The notes under the pieces were generated by a model that was not told the DNA's origin, searched no databases, and saw only the letters and a list, made by a program, of their open reading frames with translations. Below, one piece after another: positions 53,946 to 63,607 of a stretch of DNA of 64,000 bases. Made by a program: the position numbers and the translations under genes. Source of the stretch: Agarilytica rhodophyticola. GTDB lineage: Bacteria > Pseudomonadota > Gammaproteobacteria > Pseudomonadales > Cellvibrionaceae. Numbering within the stretch: position 1 is the stretch's first letter; every line of letters starts with the position of its first letter. The stretch is from the NCBI RefSeq assembly GCF_002157225.2, contig NZ_CP020038.1:186001-250000 (forward strand), read 5' to 3'.

Positions 53946-54851
53946 TTATTTTATATTAAAGTGATTATTTCTGTTGTTGTAATCTAAATGGCTGGTTTTG
54001 ATTTTCTTCCCTTTAAATACTTCTTCAAAAAAAGATGCTGCATTTTCATTTGTGATTGTAGGCTTTATCCAAAGCCTGTGTTTGTCTTCTGCTACATCTA
54101 ATTGGCCGAAGTTAAAATAACTAATAGTTTTAGAGTTTAGGTTTCTGAGTGTGTTGCCTAAACGATCTGGGTTAATAATATCTGAAGCATCCAGTACGTT
54201 GTCGGTTTCATTGATTGTTACCATTACACGAGAGTTCATTGTCATATGATCAGCCCATTTCTCGTGGCCTTGACTATTAACATCAGCTTGATGCAATAGA
54301 ATATTATTTAAAAATGATGTCTGATTATTAAATCCAGTACTTGAAACAAAGGACTGCAGTAAAAAATTACCAAGACTATGAATAACCATTGACTTGATAT
54401 TGCTTACTCTACCCACATCGGTAAAATATTCGTGAAACTTGTCAAAAAAACGTTCAAGGGCAACAGTAGATCTTCTCGCATTTTGAACGGCTCGTTTATA
54501 TTCTCTTATTCTCCAATACCACGCTTGTGGGCCTGGATTGGATGGCCATGAAAAAGCGATGACATTAACACCATAAGACTCTATTTCCTCACACTTGTTC
54601 ATATTTTTAGTCAGCGATTGATTGAATCCATGTATAAAGATGCAGCAAGGTTTATCATCATTTTCAATCTCTTGTATAACTTTAAGCGATGGTAGCGCCT
54701 CAGCTTCATGTTCAGAGTAAAAAGAAAGCTTCGGTCGAGCACTTGGGATATATTTAGCGACTCTTATGTTGTCGTTGCCCTCTGTGTTAAAACTGTCACC
54801 TAACCAGCTTTCATTGTTTATAACGTTTCTATTTGAGAATACAAAAATCAT
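53946..54851 (-). CDS. DUF900-like alpha/beta hydrolase
   Basis: A 301-residue protein with an alpha/beta-hydrolase core: oxyanion segment CCIFIHGFNQSL (69-80), VNVIAFSWPSN (~95-105) and the nucleophile elbow VIHSLGNFLL with Ser159. Proteins of the DUF900 family share this order. No signal peptide is visible. Lipase/esterase activity is likely, but the substrate is unknown. It stands alone on the minus strand; an effector-type role is conceivable, without direct support. Confidence 0.7.
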   Translation of the reverse strand: MIFVFSNRNVINNESWLGDSFNTEGNDNIRVAKYIPSARPKLSFYSEHEAEALPSLKVIQEIENDDKPCCIFIHGFNQSLTKNMNKCEEIESYGVNVIAFSWPSNPGPQAWYWRIREYKRAVQNARRSTVALERFFDKFHEYFTDVGRVSNIKSMVIHSLGNFLLQSFVSSTGFNNQTSFLNNILLHQADVNSQGHEKWADHMTMNSRVMVTINETDNVLDASDIINPDRLGNTLRNLNSKTISYFNFGQLDVAEDKHRLWIKPTITNENAASFFEEVFKGKKIKTSHLDYNNRNNHFNIK

Positions 54852-55104
54852 ATCGCACCTCTATTATCAATAAGCTATTTTGATTTTATAGTGTGCTCGC
54901 TGGCTATTTTATCCCACTCCACTTTTTGCGCCTCGCTTCAAGTGCTTACTTTTGGCAGTTACCGCTATTGAGAGCGAACAGAAGTGATCAAATTGTTGTT
55001 AATAGGCTCTAGCATTTACTACCATTTCCCTACTTGATGCTTATTCTGTTAAAGTCATTCGATAATATCCATAACTCTGCCAACAAGCTTTAGTGAATGC
55101 TCAT

Positions 55105-56367
55105 ATGATCAGTACCCTAGACTATGATAAATCTCTATTAAAAAAACTGATTGCACTTAAATGTGTGACTTTAGTTATTTCTGTTTTGATCGTGGTATCC
55201 GTTTATTTTTCCTTCGATATGGATTTACCCTATACCTCACTAGTTATTACACTTTTTGCTGGTTTTATTGTTTTGTTTCTTTGGGCGGCCCGTATTTCAT
55301 TTACATTTCCGGTGACAGAGTTGGAAATATTTCTCTTGTTGGTTTCGGATATCATCATATTATTGTTTTTAATCGAGCACTCAGGAGGTAATGCTAACCC
55401 TTTTACTTCTTCTATGTTGGTGCCCTTAGCTCTCGCGGCCGCGTTGCTGAGAAAAACGTATAGCCTAACGGTGGTGATTCTAACGGTGGCTATTTACGCC
55501 TATTGGAATTTCGGCGGCGAAGAAAGTCATATGGAACATATGGATCATTCTAACTTTTCACTGCATTTATATGGCATGTGGATTAATTTTTTGATCAGTG
55601 CCTTCATCTTATTTATTTTTGTTACCTATGCTATGGACTCTGTTCGTAATCGTGAAGCAGAGCTACAAGAGGCACGCGAAAAAATTCTGCGAGATGAGCA
55701 ATTGGTGGCAATTGCAACTGTTGCCGCGACCACTGCTCACGCGTTGGGAACGCCTTTGTCCACTATGTCTATATTGCTTGAGAACTGGGAAGAAGACGCG
55801 CAAGTAGATAAAAGTGAGGCGACAATGTTTAGGGAGCAATTATCGATTTGTAAAAATCATTTAAGCACTATTGGTAGCGCCACGAAAAGTGTTTCGTCAA
55901 ACCAACAGATTACATCCACAGTGGAAGCTTTCTATGTAGACCTCCGCGACCATTTTCACATTTTGAGGCCTACAGATAACCTAACTTTTTCTCTCGGTGA
56001 AGGGTGCCGTTCTTGTGAGATCAAACAGAATCGATTTCTGTTACTTGCCGTCGCTAATTTAATCGATAATGCCCTAGAGTCTGGCTGCCAAAAAACATGT
56101 GTTGAGTTTGAGTTATTTGAAGATAAATTGGCAATTATCATCACTGATGATGGCGAGGGCCTAAGCCAGCAGCTGCGTGACAAACTGGGTAAACGCTTTA
56201 TTTCGTCTAGCAAGAATGGCTGGGGCTTGGGTGTGTATTTGTCTAATTCTACGATCGAGCGTTTCGGTGGTCAGATCAGTATGTTAGATCATGCTGCTGG
56301 TGGTACAATTACCACCGTTGAGATTCCCTTCCATAAACCTGATAACACACCCGGAAATATAGCTTAG
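55105..56367 (+). CDS. RegB/PrrB-type sensor histidine kinase
   Basis: The 420-residue kinase has six N-terminal membrane helices. GGNANPFTSSMLVPLALAAALL (~98-119) is the RegB/PrrB quinone-binding-type loop and helix. The H-box AHALGTPLSTMSILLENW (~209-226; His at 210) and an HATPase_c domain with NLIDNALESG and DDGEGL follow. RegB-family kinases sense redox state and control respiration-related genes. The gene overlaps the regulator gene by one base (TAGTG). The GTG at 55093 is an alternative start. Confidence 0.88.
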   Translation: MISTLDYDKSLLKKLIALKCVTLVISVLIVVSVYFSFDMDLPYTSLVITLFAGFIVLFLWAARISFTFPVTELEIFLLLVSDIIILLFLIEHSGGNANPFTSSMLVPLALAAALLRKTYSLTVVILTVAIYAYWNFGGEESHMEHMDHSNFSLHLYGMWINFLISAFILFIFVTYAMDSVRNREAELQEAREKILRDEQLVAIATVAATTAHALGTPLSTMSILLENWEEDAQVDKSEATMFREQLSICKNHLSTIGSATKSVSSNQQITSTVEAFYVDLRDHFHILRPTDNLTFSLGEGCRSCEIKQNRFLLLAVANLIDNALESGCQKTCVEFELFEDKLAIIITDDGEGLSQQLRDKLGKRFISSSKNGWGLGVYLSNSTIERFGGQISMLDHAAGGTITTVEIPFHKPDNTPGNIA

Positions 56368-56939
56368 TGAGCAGTTCAAACGTTAGTAAATGTGATAGTG
56401 AGCAATTGGCAAAAAATATATTACTTGTCGAAGACGACGAGACACTCGGCCATGTCACCAAGCTGGCGTTGGAGAAGAAGGGCTATAGTGTCAGTCATGT
56501 TAAAACTGTCCTTGATGCTCAGAATACGTTACACAAAGCTCCCTATGGGCTGGCGATCCTTGACCTTAAACTTGAAGATGAGACTTCACTTGATTTGCTA
56601 CCCATACTTAAACGCCACAATGAGCATATCAAAGTACTTGTACTCACTGCTTATGCGAGCATTGCTACAGCGGTAGAAGCGGTTAAGCGTGGCGCACATA
56701 ACTACCTGCCAAAGCCTGCAACTGTGCAGGAAATTCTTGCTGCATTAGAAGAACAGGAGGTTGCAGATTCTAATAAGCAAGAAGATATGTCTATAATTTC
56801 AACTAAACGTTTAGAATGGGAGCATATTCAACGCTCCCTTTTGAGAAATGATGGTAATGTTTCGGCCACAGCTCGTGAGCTAAATATGCATCGGCGAACA
56901 TTGCAACGAAAGTTACAAAAATATCCAGTGAAAGAATAA
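56367..56939 (+). CDS. RegA/PrrA/ActR-type response regulator
   Basis: The 190-residue regulator has a receiver domain (~17-135) with ILLVEDDETLG, the phosphoacceptor Asp in AILDLKLEDE and the Lys in LPKPA. A short linker leads to a Fis-type HTH (~150-188; GNVSATARELNMHRRTLQRKLQKYP), the RegA-family DNA-binding domain. It is translationally coupled to the RegB-type kinase gene, its cognate sensor. Confidence 0.93.
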   Translation: MSSSNVSKCDSEQLAKNILLVEDDETLGHVTKLALEKKGYSVSHVKTVLDAQNTLHKAPYGLAILDLKLEDETSLDLLPILKRHNEHIKVLVLTAYASIATAVEAVKRGAHNYLPKPATVQEILAALEEQEVADSNKQEDMSIISTKRLEWEHIQRSLLRNDGNVSATARELNMHRRTLQRKLQKYPVKE

Positions 56940-56990
56940 CTTGCTGCGTTTGCTTTCTATCATCTCTTTTTCTTTGTTGGGAATCTTCTC

Positions 56991-57758
56991 TTGCGCTTAG
57001 ATCAACTTGTCGTGCAAAAAGGTCTTGCCGACTCTCGCACTCAAAGTCAAAAATTGATCAGTGATGGCCTAGTGTCGGTCAACATTGCCGGTCAGTGGCA
57101 GTGTCTGACAAAAGCTTCAACCAAAGTTGATGAAACATGTGAGCTACGTGTTGCCCAGAGTGCCGAGCAAACTTTTGTTTCCCGTGCCGGTCTTAAGCTC
57201 AATGGTGCTTTGCAAAAAACAGGGGTGCGCCCCCTGGATAAAACAGCACTTGATGTGGGGCAATCTACCGGTGGCTTTAGTGACTGCCTACTGCAAGCGG
57301 GTGCGAAAAAAGTCATTGGTGTCGATGTTGGTCATAATCAACTATCCTCTAAGTTAAAGGGTGATACTCGTGTCATCAGCTTAGAGGGCGTCAATGCTCG
57401 TCGTTTAAGCGCCGATATATTTGAGCCATACCTATCGCCAGTGGTGTTTGACTTGGTGGTGATGGATGTTTCGTTTATTTCTCAGACACTTATATTGCCT
57501 CGACTGGTACCTCTGATAGCGCCTGAAGGTAATCTTATAAGCTTGATTAAGCCGCAATTTGAAGTCGGTCCTAGTGGCATTGGTAAAAATGGAATAGTTA
57601 GAAATACTGCACTATACAAGCAAGTTGAAAGTAATTTGCGTGCCAAGGCAGAGGAATTGGGCTTATCAGTAATCAAATACTTTGAAAGCGCTATACAAGG
57701 TGGCGATGGCAACCGAGAATTTTTTATGTGGGCGGTTCGCAGTGGTAACAAGCTCTAA
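56991..57758 (+). CDS. tlyA: TlyA-family 16S/23S rRNA 2'-O-methyltransferase
   Basis: A 255-residue protein with an N-terminal S4 RNA-binding domain (~1-60; LDQLVVQKGLADSRTQSQKLISDGLVSVN) and an FtsJ-like methyltransferase (~70-250; ALDVGQSTGGFSDCLLQAGAKKVIGVDVG binds AdoMet). TlyA methylates rRNA riboses and was once called a hemolysin. The start is a TTG (MRLDQLV fits family N-termini), preceded by a weak GGGA. It lies 51 bp after the response regulator gene. Confidence 0.9.
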   Translation: MRLDQLVVQKGLADSRTQSQKLISDGLVSVNIAGQWQCLTKASTKVDETCELRVAQSAEQTFVSRAGLKLNGALQKTGVRPLDKTALDVGQSTGGFSDCLLQAGAKKVIGVDVGHNQLSSKLKGDTRVISLEGVNARRLSADIFEPYLSPVVFDLVVMDVSFISQTLILPRLVPLIAPEGNLISLIKPQFEVGPSGIGKNGIVRNTALYKQVESNLRAKAEELGLSVIKYFESAIQGGDGNREFFMWAVRSGNKL

Positions 57759-57951
57759 TTAATCACGTAATTATCAATTTGCGTTGGCGCCTTTAGTATT
57801 TTGTTGTCATGCCAGTAGATACAAAGTATAAAAATGTCGTATAAATACAACTAATAAAAATAAATATATTTATAAATGGATATTTAGGGAGTGTGAAGGA
57901 TAAACGGTTGAATGCTGAATAAGCTGGATGGCGAAATAGATAGGTATTTTC

Positions 57952-59679
57952 ATGGTAATGGTGTGTACAAATAATGTTCGATCGTTAAGCCGGGCTCTCA
58001 ATATCTTCTTTTTATCTTTTATCATTCAAGCCTGTGGTGGCGGAGGCGGTGGCTCACTTGTCGATCCTACCCCTACCCCTGGTGCATCTGCTCCTACACC
58101 AACCCCAGCAATCACCGGAACACCAATACCAAACCCCACTGGCGATTTTACTATCTCAGGTAATATAACGTTCGATATGATCCCGCATTTGAGTAACGGA
58201 GGACTGGACTATAACAACATCAACGTTAGTCCAATTCGAGGTGCGACTGTGCAACTGCTTAATAGCGACAATACTGTTGTCGCCCAGACTTCCTCCGATG
58301 CGATGGGCAACTATTCTTTGGGTGTGACCATGAACACTAATGTTCGTGTGAGGGTTCTTGCCGCCTTACAAAGGTTCGGATCTGGGCCCTCGTGGGATTT
58401 TCGAGTAACCGATAATACTCAAGGAAATGCACTCTATGCGATGGATGGCGGATTGCAATCTAGTGGCACCTCAGGTTCGACGCGAAATCTCCATGCTAGT
58501 TCGGGTTGGGATGGTGCTAGTTATAGTGGTGAAAGAGTGTCGGCACCATTTGCGATTTTAGATGCTGTCTACGAAGCCGTACAAACTGTGTTAGACGTTG
58601 CCCCCCAGACCGATTTCGTTGCCTCTGAATTGCGCTGGAGTGTCAATAACATTGCTGTGTCTGGTAACTTAGAGCAAGGTCTGATAGGTACCTCTTTTTA
58701 CAGCACTAATCTCAATAGTATGTATATTTTGGGGGATGAGAATAATGACACCGACGAGCATGATAAAAGTGTGATTCAACATGAGTGGGGACACTACCTG
58801 GAGGATAATTTATCCCGCTCTGATAGTATTGGTGGTATGCATACCTTCAACGACAGCCTCGATATGCGCTTAGTATTTGGTGAAGGTTTTGCTAATGCTT
58901 TTTCTGGTATTGTGAGTAATCAGGAATTTTATTCAGATTCTCGTGGTAACAGTCAGCAGCTCGGCTTTAGATTCTCTCTTGAAGAAAATACCTTTAACAA
59001 TAACCCTAACGCTCCTCCGGGCTGGTTCAATGAGAATTCAATTGGCAAAATAGTTTTTGATTTGGCCGACGCCAATGACGACGGTGTAGACTCTCTATCG
59101 CTGGGCTTTGGGCCAATTTATCAAGCTTTGAGCTCTTCGGAATATATTAATAACTCTGCTTTGACGTCTATTTATTTATTTATCGAGACTCTAAAAAGTA
59201 ATTCAGACGCAAATGTGCAGGCGGCAATCGATACCTTAGTTCAAAATGAACAAATTTTTGGCACGGATCGCTATGGTACCAATGAAACCAATGATGGGCC
59301 TGGTGTTATGTCGCTAGTGCTGCCTATATACAGCGTATTGACCGTTGGTAGCACAATTAACGTGTGTACTAATAATCGGCAAAATGAATTTAACGGTGTC
59401 GATGTAAGACGCTTTATTCGAGTGGAAATCCCATCAGCAGGCATCTATCGGTTCAGTGCTGAAACAACCGTTGGCACGGGCAATCGTAATCCTACTATGC
59501 GCCTTATACGCAACGGTAACTTTGTTGGTATTTTCAACAATTCTACTTCATCTTCAGAAGCGGGTAATGTAAGCCTGAGTGCAGGTGAACATATTATTGA
59601 AGTGTTTGATGAGCTAAATGTTGACGGTGATGATGGCGGCGGCTCGGCCTGCTTTGATATAAGAGTTGCCAATGCTTAA
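57952..59679 (+). CDS. Metalloprotease-like lipoprotein
   Basis: A 575-residue lipoprotein precursor with the lipobox at IIQAC (Cys28) and a Gly run just after it. A Pro/Thr linker (~38-63) leads to a beta-sandwich carboxypeptidase-regulatory-like domain (~66-135). A zinc-protease-like region follows: HEWGH (277-281) gives the HExxH ligands, and E311 in FGEGFANAF is the likely third ligand in gluzincin fashion. A C-terminal pre-peptidase-type beta domain (~465-575) ends the protein. It is exported and probably surface or periplasmic; the substrate is unknown. Confidence 0.75.
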   Translation: MVMVCTNNVRSLSRALNIFFLSFIIQACGGGGGGSLVDPTPTPGASAPTPTPAITGTPIPNPTGDFTISGNITFDMIPHLSNGGLDYNNINVSPIRGATVQLLNSDNTVVAQTSSDAMGNYSLGVTMNTNVRVRVLAALQRFGSGPSWDFRVTDNTQGNALYAMDGGLQSSGTSGSTRNLHASSGWDGASYSGERVSAPFAILDAVYEAVQTVLDVAPQTDFVASELRWSVNNIAVSGNLEQGLIGTSFYSTNLNSMYILGDENNDTDEHDKSVIQHEWGHYLEDNLSRSDSIGGMHTFNDSLDMRLVFGEGFANAFSGIVSNQEFYSDSRGNSQQLGFRFSLEENTFNNNPNAPPGWFNENSIGKIVFDLADANDDGVDSLSLGFGPIYQALSSSEYINNSALTSIYLFIETLKSNSDANVQAAIDTLVQNEQIFGTDRYGTNETNDGPGVMSLVLPIYSVLTVGSTINVCTNNRQNEFNGVDVRRFIRVEIPSAGIYRFSAETTVGTGNRNPTMRLIRNGNFVGIFNNSTSSSEAGNVSLSAGEHIIEVFDELNVDGDDGGGSACFDIRVANA

Positions 59680-59770
59680 TAAAATGTCTAATAAATAGGC
59701 ACTGCCATTATGTTATTGAACATGACGATAAAAAGCCGGAAATTTTTGCAAGGAAAATGAAATAAAAAAA

Positions 59771-59786
59771 CTGTCAATTTATACAG
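59771..59786 (+). promoter_or_regulatory. LexA (SOS) box upstream of uvrD
   Basis: CTGT-N8-ACAG matches the gammaproteobacterial LexA consensus at every defined position. It ends 22 bp before the uvrD start codon, so it would overlap the promoter. E. coli uvrD is also SOS regulated. Confidence 0.8.
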
Positions 59787-59808
59787 GCACGTTTGCTACA
59801 ATGGGCCT

Positions 59809-61995
59809 ATGGATGTTTCAGAACTTATCAACGACTTAAACGATGCGCAACGTCAAGCCGTATGCGCTTCTCCTTCTAACCAATTGGTTCTCGCTGGTGC
59901 TGGCAGCGGTAAGACCCGTGTATTGGTGCATCGCATTGCCTGGTTAATTCAAGTGGAGGGTTACTCTCCTCACGAAATTATGGCGGTTACCTTTACCAAT
60001 AAATCTGCTCGCGAAATGCGTGAGCGTTTGAGCAATATTATTGAAGGCGGCTCAAATCTTGGTACTGGTAACTTGCGGGGTATGTGGGTAGGTACCTTCC
60101 ACGGTATTGCTCACCGCCTACTAAAGGCCCATTGGAAAGAAGCTAATCTACCTCAGAACTTTCAAATCCTTGATAGTGATGACCAACTTCGGCTTATTAA
60201 ACGTATTTATCAGGCGCTTAATTTGGATGAGGGACGTTGGCCTTTTAAACAGGCACAGTGGTTTATCAATGCGCAGAAGGATGAAGGAATTCGCCCACAA
60301 TATATCCAAGAGGGACACGACCCTTTTACCGCCACTATGAAAATGGTGTACAGCGCTTATGAAGAAGCGTGTGAGCGCGGTGGTATGGTAGATTTTGCCG
60401 AACTCCTGTTTCGCTCTCACGAGCTCTGGCTTAAAAATCAAGATTTACTCGAACACTATCAAAACCGCTTTAAGTTTTTATTAGTGGACGAATTTCAGGA
60501 TACCAATACCGTGCAATATGCTTGGCTGCGTGTGCTAGCGGGCAAGCGTTGCCGAGTAACAGCCGTGGGTGATGACGACCAGTCCATTTACGGTTGGCGT
60601 GGTGCCAAGATAGAGAATATTCAACAGTTTGAAAAAGATTTTGATCATGTAGAAGTCACCCGCCTCGAGCAAAACTATCGCTCTACTGCTTCCATCTTAA
60701 ATGCTGCTAACGCAGTGATTGCCAATAACTTTGGGCGTATGGGTAAATCCCTCTGGACTGCTGGAGAAGACGGCGAGCCGATAGACCTCTACTGTGCGTT
60801 TAACGAACAAGATGAAGCCCGTTATATTGTTGGTCGTATCAAAAACTGGCTAGATTCCGGTAATAAACTCAGTGATGCTGCTATTTTGTACCGCTCTAAT
60901 GCTCAGTCACGGGTACTGGAAGAAGATCTTCTTAGAGAAAACATTCCTTACCGAATTTACGGTGGCGTACGCTTTTATGAGCGCTTGGAAATCCGTAATG
61001 CACTGGCGTACTTACGTATTATTCTCAGCCGTAATGACGACGCTGCCTTTGAGCGTATTGTTAATACGCCAACCCGAGGCATTGGCAATAAGACCTTAGA
61101 AACAGTTCGCCTATTTGCCCGTGAGCAAGGCTCTTCCCTATATGACGCTGCTATTGCTGCAGTTAAAAACTCTGTATTTACCGCGCGCGCGGGTAATGCG
61201 CTACAGGGCTTTTTTGATCTTATTGATCAACTGGAAAAAGATATTGTTGATATGTCATTGCCGGAAGCTGTAGATCACGTTATGCACCACAGTGGCTTAT
61301 TTGAATTTCATAAAATGGAAAAGGGTGAAAGAGGACAAGCGCGAGCCGAAAACTTACAAGAATTAGTTAATGCCTGCCGTGGTTTTCAAGCGGAAGACGA
61401 TAATATTAGCCCAATGCAAGAATTCCTTGATACTGCAGCCCTTGATGCTGGTGATGGTCAGGCTGATGAATTTGATGATGCTGTGCAAATGATGACTCTA
61501 CACAGTGCTAAAGGCTTGGAGTTTCCTTTGGTGTTTCTGGCCGGGGTCGAAGAAAATTTATTTCCTCACAAAATGTCTAAAGAAGACCCAGAACGTTTAG
61601 AGGAAGAACGGCGCTTGTGTTATGTAGGCATTACTCGCGCCATGGAAAAACTTGTTATCTCTTACGCTGAAAGCCGGCGTATGCACGGCGATGAGCGCTT
61701 CAATACAGTATCGCGTTTTGTTAGGGAAATTCCAAAAGAGCTAGTGCAAGAGGTTCGTATTAAATCGACCATCTCGCGTCCAACAAACTATGGTCAAAGC
61801 TCATTGCAGGAAGACCCCAGTGATGAATATCCCGGTATGGCACTTGGTCAAAGTGTCAATCATGGCATTTTTGGCGAAGGTGTTATTTTACAGTTTGAAG
61901 GTCAGGGCCCCAGTGCCCGTGTGCAGGTTAACTTTGGCGAAAGCGGTATTAAATGGTTGGTGCTGAAATATGCCAAGCTGGAAGCGTTGGGCTGA
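59809..61995 (+). CDS. uvrD: DNA helicase II (UvrD)
   Basis: A 728-residue SF1 helicase. It opens with MDVSELINDLNDAQRQAV and the Walker A loop AGAGSGKT (~29-36), then DEFQDTN (Walker B, ~223-229), the DDDQSIYGWRGA motif III and LEQNYRST (motif IV). Late motifs include TLHSAKGLEFPLVFLAG (V) and YVGITRAMEKL (VI). The C-terminus (GIKWLVLKYAKLEAL) is the UvrD tail. It unwinds DNA in nucleotide excision and mismatch repair. A consensus LexA box precedes it. Confidence 0.97.
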   Translation: MDVSELINDLNDAQRQAVCASPSNQLVLAGAGSGKTRVLVHRIAWLIQVEGYSPHEIMAVTFTNKSAREMRERLSNIIEGGSNLGTGNLRGMWVGTFHGIAHRLLKAHWKEANLPQNFQILDSDDQLRLIKRIYQALNLDEGRWPFKQAQWFINAQKDEGIRPQYIQEGHDPFTATMKMVYSAYEEACERGGMVDFAELLFRSHELWLKNQDLLEHYQNRFKFLLVDEFQDTNTVQYAWLRVLAGKRCRVTAVGDDDQSIYGWRGAKIENIQQFEKDFDHVEVTRLEQNYRSTASILNAANAVIANNFGRMGKSLWTAGEDGEPIDLYCAFNEQDEARYIVGRIKNWLDSGNKLSDAAILYRSNAQSRVLEEDLLRENIPYRIYGGVRFYERLEIRNALAYLRIILSRNDDAAFERIVNTPTRGIGNKTLETVRLFAREQGSSLYDAAIAAVKNSVFTARAGNALQGFFDLIDQLEKDIVDMSLPEAVDHVMHHSGLFEFHKMEKGERGQARAENLQELVNACRGFQAEDDNISPMQEFLDTAALDAGDGQADEFDDAVQMMTLHSAKGLEFPLVFLAGVEENLFPHKMSKEDPERLEEERRLCYVGITRAMEKLVISYAESRRMHGDERFNTVSRFVREIPKELVQEVRIKSTISRPTNYGQSSLQEDPSDEYPGMALGQSVNHGIFGEGVILQFEGQGPSARVQVNFGESGIKWLVLKYAKLEALG

Positions 61996-62227
61996 CTTTT
62001 GTACTCCGTTCAGTATCTTCGAATTTTTTATTTACATAAAAATAATGCTCAATAGGCTACAAGCAATTACCATAACTATACTGCTAGATGCAATGTAACT
62101 CGTTTACAGTTTACCTTAAGCCTATTAACTCGCTGGTTTAATAGATAGTATTGTGTATTCATATACGGGTGGGTAGCTTAGCTCTGAGTGCTTAACTACT
62201 CTGTGTCATTATTAATAATAAAGATAA
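61996..62227. other. Spacer between uvrD and the orphan dctP
   Basis: No gene. It contains one copy of the interspersed palindromic motif (62122-62144). A CCTATTAA/TTAATAG pairing is possible around it. Confidence 0.35.
62122..62144. repeat. Interspersed palindromic motif, copy 3
   Basis: CTATTAA-CTCGCTGG-TTTAATAG, 19 of 23 bases identical to copy 1 (36264-36286). It lies 83 bp upstream of the orphan dctP start. Confidence 0.5.
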
Positions 62228-63382
62228 ATGAAAATGCAAACACGCTATACCCCTTGGTGGATGCCCACCGTTATTGTGCTTCTTATTGCTGCGTGCGCAA
62301 TTTTATTTGCGTTGCTAGTTTTCAAATCGGCAAGTACTCATACATCCTCAGGAAATACTGTTAGTGAGGCATCAAATCAGCAGACTTTTCGTTGGAAGCT
62401 GGTCACCACATGGCCCAAACGATTCCCCGGTTTAGGCCTGGCGCCAGAGAATTTTGCCGAGCTAGTGCGGGATATGAGTAATGGGCGTTTAGTGGTTGAA
62501 GTCCATGGGGCAAATGAAATTGTTCCCGCACTCGGTGTTTTTGGTGCCGTATCCTCGGGTAGTGTGGAAATGGGCCATGGCGCTGCCTACTACTGGAAGG
62601 GGAAAATTCTTGCTGCGCCCTTTTTTACATCTGTCCCCTTCGGTATGAACGTGCAAGAATTTAATGGTTGGCTGCATTATGGTGGTGGCATGGCGCTGTG
62701 GCGTGAAATATACGAGCCTTTCAATTTGGTGCCCTTTGCTGGTGGTAATACGGGGGTGCAAATGGGGGGCTGGTTTAATAAAGAGATTCGCTCCATTGAG
62801 GATTTACGCGGCCTAAAAATGCGTATACCAGGCCTGGGTGGCGAAGTGTTTAGCAAAGCGGGTGGTGTTGCTGTCAATATTCCTGGAGGTGAGCTGTACA
62901 CCTCTTTGCAATCGGGTGTTATCGATGCCACTGAGTGGGTAGGGCCATATAATGACTTGGCTTTTGGCTTTCATGAAATTGCCAAATATTACTATTACCC
63001 TGGTTGGCACGAGCCAGGCCCAATGCTTGAATTCATCGTTAATAAAGATGCTTATGCATCGTTGCCAGAAGATTTACAAAAAATAGTGGAGGTTGCGACC
63101 AGGGCTGTTAATCAAGATATGCTCGACGAGTATACGGCTCGCAACAATGGTGCGCTAGATGAGTTGGTGAACACTCACAACGTGGAGGTGCGCCAGTTCC
63201 CGGAAGATGTATTGACACATTTAGAGAAGCTCGCCTGGGAGTTGTATGCTCAGCTAGCTCAGGAAGATCCCGTTTTTAATAAGGTATATACCTCCTACAA
63301 AAACTATATGAAGGGCGCTTTGCTTTACCATCGTATTAGTGAAGATGCCTATTATCGTGTGCGCAATAGCCCACCCGATTAG
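62228..63382 (+). CDS. Orphan TRAP substrate-binding protein (DctP), membrane-anchored
   Basis: A 384-residue paralog of the DctP at 44672. The N-terminus is a transmembrane segment (~11-34) without a clear cleavage site, so it may stay anchored. The binding-protein core matches: GGNTGVQMGGWFNKEIRSIEDLRGLKMRIPG and IDATEWVGPYNDLAFGFHEIAKYYYYPGWHEP (~235-266). The dctQ and dctM partners are not beside it within the window. It may share the permease encoded at 45861-47665, or use one elsewhere. Confidence 0.82.
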   Translation: MKMQTRYTPWWMPTVIVLLIAACAILFALLVFKSASTHTSSGNTVSEASNQQTFRWKLVTTWPKRFPGLGLAPENFAELVRDMSNGRLVVEVHGANEIVPALGVFGAVSSGSVEMGHGAAYYWKGKILAAPFFTSVPFGMNVQEFNGWLHYGGGMALWREIYEPFNLVPFAGGNTGVQMGGWFNKEIRSIEDLRGLKMRIPGLGGEVFSKAGGVAVNIPGGELYTSLQSGVIDATEWVGPYNDLAFGFHEIAKYYYYPGWHEPGPMLEFIVNKDAYASLPEDLQKIVEVATRAVNQDMLDEYTARNNGALDELVNTHNVEVRQFPEDVLTHLEKLAWELYAQLAQEDPVFNKVYTSYKNYMKGALLYHRISEDAYYRVRNSPPD

Positions 63383-63607
63383 AGCACCGCAAATAATAAA
63401 ATATTCAGGCTAGAGTCTGTTGTGGTTAGCAAGCCCTAAGCCTTAATCGAACCGTTGATAAAGATGGCTCAAGATTCCTTTGACAATAAGGTGAAAATGG
63501 GTGACGCTACCGCCAATTTTGCAACGGTAGCGATCTGTGACCATTTATTCGTCATTTGTATCGTGAAATAGATAAATATCAGCTTTGTTATAGCGGAATA
63601 CTCTATT

